DNA of 7,922 nucleotides from the NCBI GenBank assembly GCA_041569895.1, contig JBFFXF010000319.1:1-7922 (forward strand), in the 5' to 3' direction. Source of the stretch: JBFFXF01 sp041569895. GTDB taxonomy: Bacteria > Planctomycetota > UBA8108 > JACQVS01. Positions 1-6,838 of this stretch are shown piece by piece (positions within the stretch are counted from its first letter, which is position 1; each line of letters starts with the position of its first letter). The notes beneath the pieces are model-generated. The model was given only the letters and a program-made list of their open reading frames with translations, had not been told where the DNA came from and did no database searches. The position numbers and the translations under genes are program-made.

Positions 1-104
1 GCCGGCGGGTCGCCGGGACGACGCGCGACGACTGGCGGCTCGGCGACGGCTACCGTATCTTCGCGCGGGCCGTCGAGCGCGCCGGCTCGAGAGCGGCTCG
101 CTGA
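1..104 (+). CDS. C-terminal fragment of an unidentified protein
   Basis: This is the 3' end of a gene that begins before the window. The reading frame whose first complete codon is at position 3 runs for 33 codons to a TGA at 102-104, and all but three of its codons end in G or C, as in the accepted genes downstream. Of the forward frames this one has the most gene-like codon use. The visible tail contains the stretch DDWRLGDGYRIFARAVERAG and then a basic end. I recognise no family from so few residues. The stop lies 93 nt before the next start codon, so it could be the upstream member of the same operon, but nothing proves this. Another forward frame stays open to position 180 but has clearly poorer third-position GC. 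Confidence 0.5.
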   Translation, partial: RRVAGTTRDDWRLGDGYRIFARAVERAGSRAAR

Positions 105-197
105 GGGGGCGGATCACGGCTCCCGCCGGGCGCGACTTCCCGCCGAAAGCGCTCAAGCTCCACCGGAGAACGGCCGATAACCCCCCCGGAGGAGCTC
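105..197 (+). other. Short intergenic leader before the first modular lipoprotein gene
   Basis: I see no convincing terminator or promoter in these 93 nt. A GATAAC hexamer at 176-181 resembles a -10 box, but the sequence at the matching -35 distance is a poor match. The segment ends in a run of C followed by the Shine-Dalgarno site of the next gene. It may be a spacer within an operon or may hold a promoter of a type I cannot recognise. Confidence 0.4.
188..194 (+). promoter_or_regulatory. Ribosome binding site of the first modular lipoprotein gene
   Basis: The heptamer GGAGGAG is a strong anti-Shine-Dalgarno match. Its GGAGG core lies 5 nt before the ATG at 198. This site decides the start in favour of position 198 over the in-frame ATG at 228, which has only a weak AGAG upstream. 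Confidence 0.75.
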
Positions 198-2945
198 ATG
201 TATCGGCACCACGTCGCCAGAGAACCGATGCGATCGATCGCGGGCGCGGTCGCGTTGCTCGTCGCCGGCTGCGGCGGGCCGTCGGAGCTCGGTGGACCCA
301 CGGGTCCCTCGCCGACGGGGGTCGATCTGCGCTGCGAGCCGTTCGCCCGCGAGGTGCCCGTCACCGTGCGGTTTTTCGTGCACGAGCGTCGCGGCGCCGA
401 TCGCGTCGAGCTCCTCGCGACCGACGACGACGGGGCAACCTGGCGCTCTGCGGGAGTCGAGAGCATCGGCGACGGCTCGCGAGGCGAGTTCCTGTTCTCG
501 GCGGAGGACGGACGCCACGGGCTCGCCGCCGTGCTGCGCGCCTCGGGCACCGACCGAGGCAGCGGCGCGCCATCGGGGCTGCACCCGTCGGCGACCGTGA
601 CCATCGACAGGGTGGCGCCGATCGCGCGCATCACCTCCGCCGACCTCATCGAGGACGCCACAGGAGGCGGCGCGCGGGCGCGCGTCGTCGTCGAGTCCTC
701 CGACGCGGGCCCGGCGGGTGTCGAGCACGTCGAGATCCTCGCTGCCGGCGCCGATGGCTTCCCGCTCCGGTCGCTCGGCCGCTTCGGACCGCGCGAGCCG
801 ATCGAGATCGACGCGGGATTCGATCAGGGCATTCTGCGGCTCCACGCCGTGGCTCGCGACCGCGCGGGCAACGAGGAGCCGCGACCGCTCCACGACGCGG
901 AGCCCGAGGCGATCGTCGCGGTGGGGGTGCCGGCGTTCGAGGTCCGCATCGTCTCGCTCTCCGACGTGCCGGCCCTCGCCGGGGGCTCACGCCAGTACGT
1001 CTTCCTCAGGGTGTTCCCGAAGTCGGCGACCGCGGAGGTCGAGCGCATCTCGCTCTTCTACCGCATGGGAGAGGACGGACCGTGGGAGACGATCGCGAAC
1101 GAGCTTCCCTTCACCTCGCGTGTCCTGTGGCGCGTGCCGAACGCCACGCATGACCGCTGCTTCTTCCAGGTGCGGTACACCGACCGCCAGGGTCGCACCG
1201 GGGAGTCGGTGCACGCGAGAAGCATACCGATCGACTCCTCGCCCCCCGACGCGCGGGTCGTCGGCGCGGAGGACCTCGGCGGCGGACGTGTCCTCGTCAA
1301 GCTCGACTGGGAGGAAGACCGTCCGGCGGGCGTCTCTCGTGTGTGGCTCTACAGGACCGGCGGCGCCGGCGAGAGCGGGAGCGTCGACTGGGTGCCGCTC
1401 GGGTCGGTCGAGGCGCGCAGCCGATCGCGCGTCTTCGAGGTGCCTCGCGGACGGCTGGGGCTCGTTGCCGCGGGAGAGGATCGCGCCGGCAACCGGGAGC
1501 CCGCGCCGCTGCCGGGCGACGAGCCGGACATCTGGGTGGAGGTCACCGAGACCGAGGCCGCGCCGGTGCTCACGCTCGAGAACTTCCACGGCGGCGGGTA
1601 TCCGGGCGGTGGGACGCATTTCATCTTCTGGCGCTATCGCGACGCGCCCGATACGCTCGCGCCGACGCCGTTCGACGTGTCGTACACGGCCGACGACGGC
1701 GATCGCTGGGTCGAGATCGCGCGCGAGTTGCCGGCGCCGGCGCGCAAGGTCGCGTGGACCATCCCGAAGCTCGACAGCACGGCGGTGCGGGTTCGCGTGC
1801 GCGCGCGCCTGGCGAGCGGCGAGTCGATCGAGGCGGTCTCGGTGACGCCCTTCGTCGTCGACAGCCGGTCGCCGGTGGTGGTCTTCGAGGGACCGACGAC
1901 GTCGACGGAACGACGCACGACGATCCGTTTCTCCGTCCTCGCCGACGCGCCGCCCGGAGGCACGGCGGATGCCGAGAGCGGCCGTCTCGCCATCGACCGC
2001 GTGGCGTGCTACATCGCCCGCTCGCCGGGCGGCGACTGGAATCTCGCCGGGACCTGGCGCGCCGGGGACTCCCCCGCGACCGACCCGTGGATCGATCTCG
2101 AGCTCGACAACGGCAGGTATCGAGTCGCGCTGGTCGCGTGGGATCGGCTCGGCAACCGCTCGACGATCGGCGATGCGGGCGATCCGGGGATGGGAACGCT
2201 GCTCGTCGACACCGTCGATCCCTACCTGCGGGTCACCGTCGAGCCCGAGATCGACCTCTACGCCGCGGGGGACCGGTTCCTCGTCAACGTCCACGCCGAC
2301 GACCCGCACCTGCCGGCCTTCCCGGTGCGCATCTCCCTGATCGACGCCAGCAATCCGGACGGCTCGCGACGCGTGCTCGAGCCCTACTTCCCGGCGAGCG
2401 GAAAGTATCTCGTCCAGGTGCCGCTCGAGTCGGCCAGGTTCGTGCTCGAGGTCGCGGCCGAGGACCTCGCCGGAAATCGCGCGGTCTTCGAGCACCGCTT
2501 CCGCGTCGTGCCGCGACGACCGGAGGTGCGGTTCGTCGGGCTCCACCAGCCGGCGAGCCTGCTCGGCGGCTCGCTCGCCGATGTGCGATGGGAGACGCGC
2601 TTCGTCGGCGCTGACCGTCCGGCCGTGCGCATCGATTTCAGCGACGACGGCGGCGTCACGTGGACGGAGCTCGTCGACGAGCACGAGAACACCGGTCGCT
2701 GGACGTGGGACGTGCCGCGCGTCGACCTGCGGGGCGCGCTCCTGCGGATCACGGTCCGGCGGGAGACGGGCCAGGAGGCCACCGCGCTGTCGGCCCCGAT
2801 CACCATCAGCACGACCGCGCCGCGCGTCATCGTCGAGCGGGTGACGCCGCTCGGGGACGGCAGCGCGAGCGGGCGTCTCGTACCACTCGACGCGAGCGAT
2901 CCACTGCACGCGCGAGGCGGCGCCGGCGACCGGGCCGGCGACTGA
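198..2945 (+). CDS. Multi-module Ig-like predicted lipoprotein (8 beta-sandwich modules)
   Basis: This is a 915-residue predicted envelope lipoprotein. The N-terminus has a short basic region, a hydrophobic stretch (residues 13-24) and the lipobox VAGC, with Cys25 as the likely lipidated residue. The rest divides into about eight modules of about 100 residues. One type carries the Ig-like signature D-R/L-x-G-N (DRAGNEEP near 222, DRAGNREP near 430, DRLGNRS near 650, DLAGNRA near 756). The other resembles the extracellular KreKNH/FnIII-like modules with a W-x-(V/I)-P strand end (about 246-350, 456-557 and 773-876). Asp-box-like motifs occur at 75-82, 497-504 and 815-822. No catalytic motif is visible. 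The protein holds only five lysines. It is probably co-transcribed with the related gene 25 nt downstream. Structural, adhesive or ligand-binding roles are possible; the exact function is unknown. The reading frame is well supported by codon bias and the Shine-Dalgarno site. Confidence 0.88.
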   Translation: MYRHHVAREPMRSIAGAVALLVAGCGGPSELGGPTGPSPTGVDLRCEPFAREVPVTVRFFVHERRGADRVELLATDDDGATWRSAGVESIGDGSRGEFLFSAEDGRHGLAAVLRASGTDRGSGAPSGLHPSATVTIDRVAPIARITSADLIEDATGGGARARVVVESSDAGPAGVEHVEILAAGADGFPLRSLGRFGPREPIEIDAGFDQGILRLHAVARDRAGNEEPRPLHDAEPEAIVAVGVPAFEVRIVSLSDVPALAGGSRQYVFLRVFPKSATAEVERISLFYRMGEDGPWETIANELPFTSRVLWRVPNATHDRCFFQVRYTDRQGRTGESVHARSIPIDSSPPDARVVGAEDLGGGRVLVKLDWEEDRPAGVSRVWLYRTGGAGESGSVDWVPLGSVEARSRSRVFEVPRGRLGLVAAGEDRAGNREPAPLPGDEPDIWVEVTETEAAPVLTLENFHGGGYPGGGTHFIFWRYRDAPDTLAPTPFDVSYTADDGDRWVEIARELPAPARKVAWTIPKLDSTAVRVRVRARLASGESIEAVSVTPFVVDSRSPVVVFEGPTTSTERRTTIRFSVLADAPPGGTADAESGRLAIDRVACYIARSPGGDWNLAGTWRAGDSPATDPWIDLELDNGRYRVALVAWDRLGNRSTIGDAGDPGMGTLLVDTVDPYLRVTVEPEIDLYAAGDRFLVNVHADDPHLPAFPVRISLIDASNPDGSRRVLEPYFPASGKYLVQVPLESARFVLEVAAEDLAGNRAVFEHRFRVVPRRPEVRFVGLHQPASLLGGSLADVRWETRFVGADRPAVRIDFSDDGGVTWTELVDEHENTGRWTWDVPRVDLRGALLRITVRRETGQEATALSAPITISTTAPRVIVERVTPLGDGSASGRLVPLDASDPLHARGGAGDRAGD

Positions 2946-2958
2946 CCTCGCGTTGCCC

Positions 2959-2963
2959 GGAGG
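2959..2963 (+). promoter_or_regulatory. Ribosome binding site of the TPR-bearing modular protein gene
   Basis: A GGAGG core lies 7 nt before the ATG at 2971. It falls inside the longer open frame that could begin at a TTG at 2953, which shows that 2971 is the more likely start. Confidence 0.75.
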
Positions 2964-2970
2964 TTTGACG

Positions 2971-5900
2971 ATGGCGAGCACGACGCGCACGGCGGCGACA
3001 TTCACCACGAACCGCACGAGGGCCGGCAGGAGAACGCGCGCGACGAGCGCGCTCCTGGCGGTCGCGGTGATCTCCGGCTCGTGGTGGGTCGGGTGCGAAT
3101 CGCTGCGGAACTTCAAGGAGCTCTACCTCACGGTCCCGCGCCCGCCGGCGCCGTCGATTCTCGAGGACGATGTGGTTCTCGTGACGGCGACGCTCTTCGA
3201 CCTCGAGCCGCGACGGCTGGCGACCTCGCGGCGGGACCTCCGCGTGCGCGTGCGGCTCGATCCGACCTGCGCGCGAGGGGACCGCGTGCGTCACGTCGTC
3301 CTGTGGCGAAGGGAGGGCGACGTCGGATCGTGGCAACGGTACGCGACGCTCTCCGCCGACGGCCAGGGCGAGGCGATTCCACGGCTCGAGGAGGGCGTGT
3401 ACGGGTTCCGGGCCTCGCTGGTTCTCCGCGACGGCGCGGAGGACCTCGTTCCTCGCGGCGATGAGCGGCCCGTCGTGTGGCTCACCGTCGATCGGACGCC
3501 GCCCGAGGTCGACTGGATCATGCCGGCCGAGGAGACGCCGATCGAGCGCGGCACGACGATCGTCCTCGAGTGGCTCGCCCGTGACGCGCACTTCGCCCCG
3601 CATGGCATGGACGTCGAGTGGAGCGCCGATCGCGGTCGCTCGTGGCTGCCCGTGAAGGCGGTGCGGGCCGAGTCGGGCCTGCACGCCATCCGCTGGCGCG
3701 TGCCGCTGGTCGCTGCGAGCGAGTGCGTGCTCCGCGTCACGGCGCGCGACGTCGCCGGGCTCGAGTCGAGCGCCAGCGTCGTCCTGCCGCTCTTCGGTGC
3801 ATCGAGCGGAACCCGGGACGCCGAGCTCGTCTCGGCCGGTGCGGACGCGTCACGGGCCCTGACGGCGACCACCGCGTCCGACGGGAGGAGACACGGGCCG
3901 CGTCCGGCCATCGTTCCCGCCGGGCGCTCCGGCGACGACTCCAGCGCCCCGCCGCCCGCTGGCGATGGTCCGGGGACGCGGTCCGCCACACCGTCGAGAG
4001 GCACCGGCGGCGAGGCGACGCCGTCCCTCGCGTTCCTGAACTTCGACGACGGCTCGGTACGGCCCGGCGGGGGTGCCCGGTACATCTTCTTCGCGGTGAC
4101 CTCGCTGCCGCCGTCGACCCCGGTCCACGCGGAGTGGTCCGAGGCGCCCGGCAGTCCGTGGCAGCGAGTCGGCGCCGCGACCGCTGGAACGGGAAGGCTC
4201 CTCTGGCGCCTGCCCGGAAGGACGGTCGAGTCCGGACGTCTGCGCCTGGTCGCGGGAGAGCCGGAAGCGCCCCTCGTCACCGCGGTGACGTCCGAGACCG
4301 TGCGCATCGACGCCGATCCTCCGGTGGCGGAGATCGTGGCGATCCATCGCGACGGGAGCGGCGCGCACGTCGTGCAGCTCAACTGCTACGATCGCGGCCC
4401 GGCGGGCCTCGCCGCGACGCGCCTCTTCGTCACGCGCGACGACGGGAAGAGCTGGTCGGAGATCCAGGTCGACGACCCGACCGCGCCGGTCCGCGTGCCG
4501 GCGGGCGAGGGCCGCGTCGGGCTCTGGGTCGCCGCGCGCGATCGAGCCGGCTGGGAGACGCCGCCTCCCGAGCCCGGGTCGACTCCGCAGCGCGTCTTCC
4601 TCTCCGGCAGCGAGGCGGCCCTCGAGATGAGCAGCCCCGAGAACGGCGTCGTTCCGGGCGGGGCGGAGTACAGCGTTCGATGGAGGCTCGAGGGGACGAC
4701 GCCGTCGAGGGCGGCGCGGGCGCTCATCGAGCTCTCCGCCGACGGCGGCGTCGAGTGGGAGCTCCTCGCCGAGGCGCCGCTCTCCGCGAGCAGGGCGCTC
4801 GTCATCCTGCCGGCGCGGAACGGACGCTTCGTGATGCGCGTGCGCGCCCGGCTCGACGACGGCACGCACGTCGAGAGCCGCACGCGAGCGTTCACGATCG
4901 ACGCGTCGCCGCCGCAGATCGCGGTCGGTCCGGTGCCGGAGCGCGCCTCGGACGCGCTCGGGTTCGCGCTGCGGGCGAGCGACCCCGGTGGCGCCGGCAT
5001 CGAGCGATTCGTCGTGCACGTCCGACCCGACGGCGAGACCTCCTGGCGACCGCTCGCACCCGCGGCGATCGAGGTCGTCGGGGATCGCGCCAGGCTCGCG
5101 GTGGGCGATCTCGCCGAGGGGGCGTGGCAGCTCCGCATCCACGCCGTCGATCGCGTCGGCAACGGCGCCGTGGCTCCGGCGATCGATGCGGCGCCTCACG
5201 GGCTCTTCGTCGTTGATCGCACGCCACCGGCGCTGCGCGCGTCACCGGCGGCGTTCTCGTGGGTCGAGGGTCAGATCGCCGCCGTCGAGCTCGAGATCGA
5301 CCGGGACGACGCCGCGTCGCCGCTGGTGCTCGAGCGACTCGATGCGGGCGGCGCGTGGCGCGAGATGCACCGGTGGGCCACCCTGCCACTCGCGAGAGAC
5401 CTGGTGCGCTTCCGGGTCCCCGTCGGGGAGGACGAGCTCACGGTGCGCTTCCGCGTCGACGACCGCGCCGGCAACCGTTCTCACGCGGCGCTGCCGTCAC
5501 GGGCCATCGAGCGCGCCATCGTGCTCCGGGCTCCGGTCGTCCGCGAGCTCGTCGCCGGGACCATCTGTCCCATCGAGTGGGACGTCCACCCGCTGCTCGC
5601 CGAGATCGCCTCCGAGCTGCGCGTCGAGGTCGACTCGCTCTGCGCGGAGGGCGGTGAATGGCGCCAGATCGAGAACGGCCTGCCCGTCGGCGGGTCGTGC
5701 GCGTGGGTGGTCCCCGACCCTCGCCGCCCCGCCGACGCCGACACGGTTCCGACGGAGAACGGATCGTGCCGCCTGCGCCTGCGCGTGCGCCGGCGCGGCG
5801 AGGTGATCGGCGAGACCCTCGTCACGGGACCGTTCCGCATCCTGCCGGCGCGGCCGTCCGGAGGCGCGCCGGCTCCCGCGTCCGTTCCGGAGCGGGTGGA

Positions 5901-6669
5901 GACTCCCGTCGTGGAGGTCGCGAACGATCCGGAGCCCGGCGGCTCCAGCGGCGAGCAGTCGGCCCGACTCGCCGATCGCGCCTGGACACAGCTCCGCCTC
6001 TTCGGCGAGAAGCAACGACGATTCAGCCAGTGGGCGGCCTCCGCGACGCGCGACCTGCGGCGGGACCCGCGCACCGGCGAGGTGCTGGCCGGAGAGTGGG
6101 AGAAGGTCCCGCAGGAGACGCGTGACCGGCTGGCGCGGCTCGAGCGCGAGCTCGGCGAGGCGCTCGACGGGATCGAGGCGAACTTCCAGCGCGCGCTGCG
6201 GCTCGACGCACGCAACGCCGACGCGTCCTACGGCCTCGCCGTGCTGCTTCTCAACCACCGACCGGGCCGTACCGGGGACGCCATCCGGTGGCTGCGGCAG
6301 ACCGTCGAGAGCGACTCGGGACACGTCGACGCGCTCAACGATCTCGGGGCGGCGCTGATCCAGCAGCGCGAGTACGCCGAGGCGGAGCGCGCCCTGCGGT
6401 CGGCGATCGCCATCGAGGACCGTCCCGAGGCGCGGTACAACCTCGCCCTGGCGCTCTTCTACCAGCGCCGGCCGACCGACGCCCTGCCGCACTTCTCGGC
6501 GGCGATCGACCGCGGGCCCTCCTCGATCCCGCGCGGCGACGGGTACTACTACGTGATCATGTGCCTGCTGCAGCAGGGTCGGACCGAGGAGGCGCGGGAG
6601 CGCTACGCCACCTACCGGCCCGCGATCGACGGCGCGCTGCAAGCGTCGATCGAGCGCGTTCTGCAGTGA
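2971..6669 (+). CDS. Ig-like module array with C-terminal TPR domain, predicted exported (possible lipoprotein)
   Basis: This 1232-residue protein has an Arg/Thr-rich N-terminus, a hydrophobic segment (about 26-40) and the sequence WVGC ending at Cys42. That is an imperfect lipobox because -3 is Trp. About eight beta modules follow. D-R-x-G-N-type modules lie near 57-180, 453-550, 651-753 and 754-852. KreKNH/FnIII-like modules lie near 181-275, 353-452, 551-650 and 853-960. Asp-box-like motifs lie at 218-225, 488-495 and 589-596. A Ser/Gly/Pro-rich linker (about 276-350) separates modules 2 and 3, and a second linker (about 961-1005) leads to a helical region. Residues about 1060-1230 contain at least three TPR-like repeats, for example around NADASYGLAVLL, HVDALNDLGAAL and PEARYNLALALF. 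The TPR end suggests protein-protein contacts. The gene follows its paralog-like neighbour by 25 nt, so an operon is likely. No enzyme motif is seen, and the specific role is unknown. Confidence 0.88.
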   Translation: MASTTRTAATFTTNRTRAGRRTRATSALLAVAVISGSWWVGCESLRNFKELYLTVPRPPAPSILEDDVVLVTATLFDLEPRRLATSRRDLRVRVRLDPTCARGDRVRHVVLWRREGDVGSWQRYATLSADGQGEAIPRLEEGVYGFRASLVLRDGAEDLVPRGDERPVVWLTVDRTPPEVDWIMPAEETPIERGTTIVLEWLARDAHFAPHGMDVEWSADRGRSWLPVKAVRAESGLHAIRWRVPLVAASECVLRVTARDVAGLESSASVVLPLFGASSGTRDAELVSAGADASRALTATTASDGRRHGPRPAIVPAGRSGDDSSAPPPAGDGPGTRSATPSRGTGGEATPSLAFLNFDDGSVRPGGGARYIFFAVTSLPPSTPVHAEWSEAPGSPWQRVGAATAGTGRLLWRLPGRTVESGRLRLVAGEPEAPLVTAVTSETVRIDADPPVAEIVAIHRDGSGAHVVQLNCYDRGPAGLAATRLFVTRDDGKSWSEIQVDDPTAPVRVPAGEGRVGLWVAARDRAGWETPPPEPGSTPQRVFLSGSEAALEMSSPENGVVPGGAEYSVRWRLEGTTPSRAARALIELSADGGVEWELLAEAPLSASRALVILPARNGRFVMRVRARLDDGTHVESRTRAFTIDASPPQIAVGPVPERASDALGFALRASDPGGAGIERFVVHVRPDGETSWRPLAPAAIEVVGDRARLAVGDLAEGAWQLRIHAVDRVGNGAVAPAIDAAPHGLFVVDRTPPALRASPAAFSWVEGQIAAVELEIDRDDAASPLVLERLDAGGAWREMHRWATLPLARDLVRFRVPVGEDELTVRFRVDDRAGNRSHAALPSRAIERAIVLRAPVVRELVAGTICPIEWDVHPLLAEIASELRVEVDSLCAEGGEWRQIENGLPVGGSCAWVVPDPRRPADADTVPTENGSCRLRLRVRRRGEVIGETLVTGPFRILPARPSGGAPAPASVPERVETPVVEVANDPEPGGSSGEQSARLADRAWTQLRLFGEKQRRFSQWAASATRDLRRDPRTGEVLAGEWEKVPQETRDRLARLERELGEALDGIEANFQRALRLDARNADASYGLAVLLLNHRPGRTGDAIRWLRQTVESDSGHVDALNDLGAALIQQREYAEAERALRSAIAIEDRPEARYNLALALFYQRRPTDALPHFSAAIDRGPSSIPRGDGYYYVIMCLLQQGRTEEARERYATYRPAIDGALQASIERVLQ

Positions 6670-6838
6670 TCGCGGCCCGCCCGCCCGGCCCCTGCCAACC
6701 GATCGAAATCCCGATGGAGTATTTGTTTGCGAGGCCCCGGGAGTTGGGGTAGGTTGACGGCATCGGATCGATTCGGGACCAGCTCGGCGGACCAGCTCGT
6801 TCGGACCAAATCGGGCAGAGACAGCCGGAGAGAGCATC
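6670..6838 (+). other. Intergenic region and 5' leader of the thioredoxin-like gene
   Basis: These 169 nt contain a locally AT-richer patch (about 6700-6729), the only such patch outside the terminator, so a promoter for the downstream gene probably lies here. No clean -35/-10 pair is visible. A TTGACG at 6754-6759 has no matching -10 at normal spacing. No intrinsic terminator is seen after the stop at 6669. A Shine-Dalgarno GGAG (6827-6830) lies 8 nt before the ATG at 6839. Confidence 0.45.
6776..6816 (+). repeat. Three imperfect 13-14-nt direct repeats in the leader
   Basis: Three tandem copies begin at 6776, 6789 and 6803. Two share GGACCAGCTCG exactly and the third reads GGACCAAATCG. They lie just upstream of the ribosome binding site of the thioredoxin-like gene. 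They could be an operator or an RNA-level element, or chance in a GC-rich leader. The repeat is seen directly; the role is unknown. Confidence 0.4.

Noticed and set aside
2953..2970. TTG start giving six more residues for the TPR-bearing protein
   Set aside because: The strong GGAGG lies inside this extension and is ideally spaced for the ATG at 2971.
987..3116. Long reverse-strand open frame of about 709 codons
   Set aside because: It lies antisense to the first modular gene, has His/Arg-rich low-information composition, and exists because GC-rich codon positions on the + strand suppress stops on the other strand. The + strand frame has the signal peptide, the ribosome binding site and the domain repeats.
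6754..6759. TTGACG as a -35 promoter box
   Set aside because: No -10-like hexamer is found 16-18 nt downstream.
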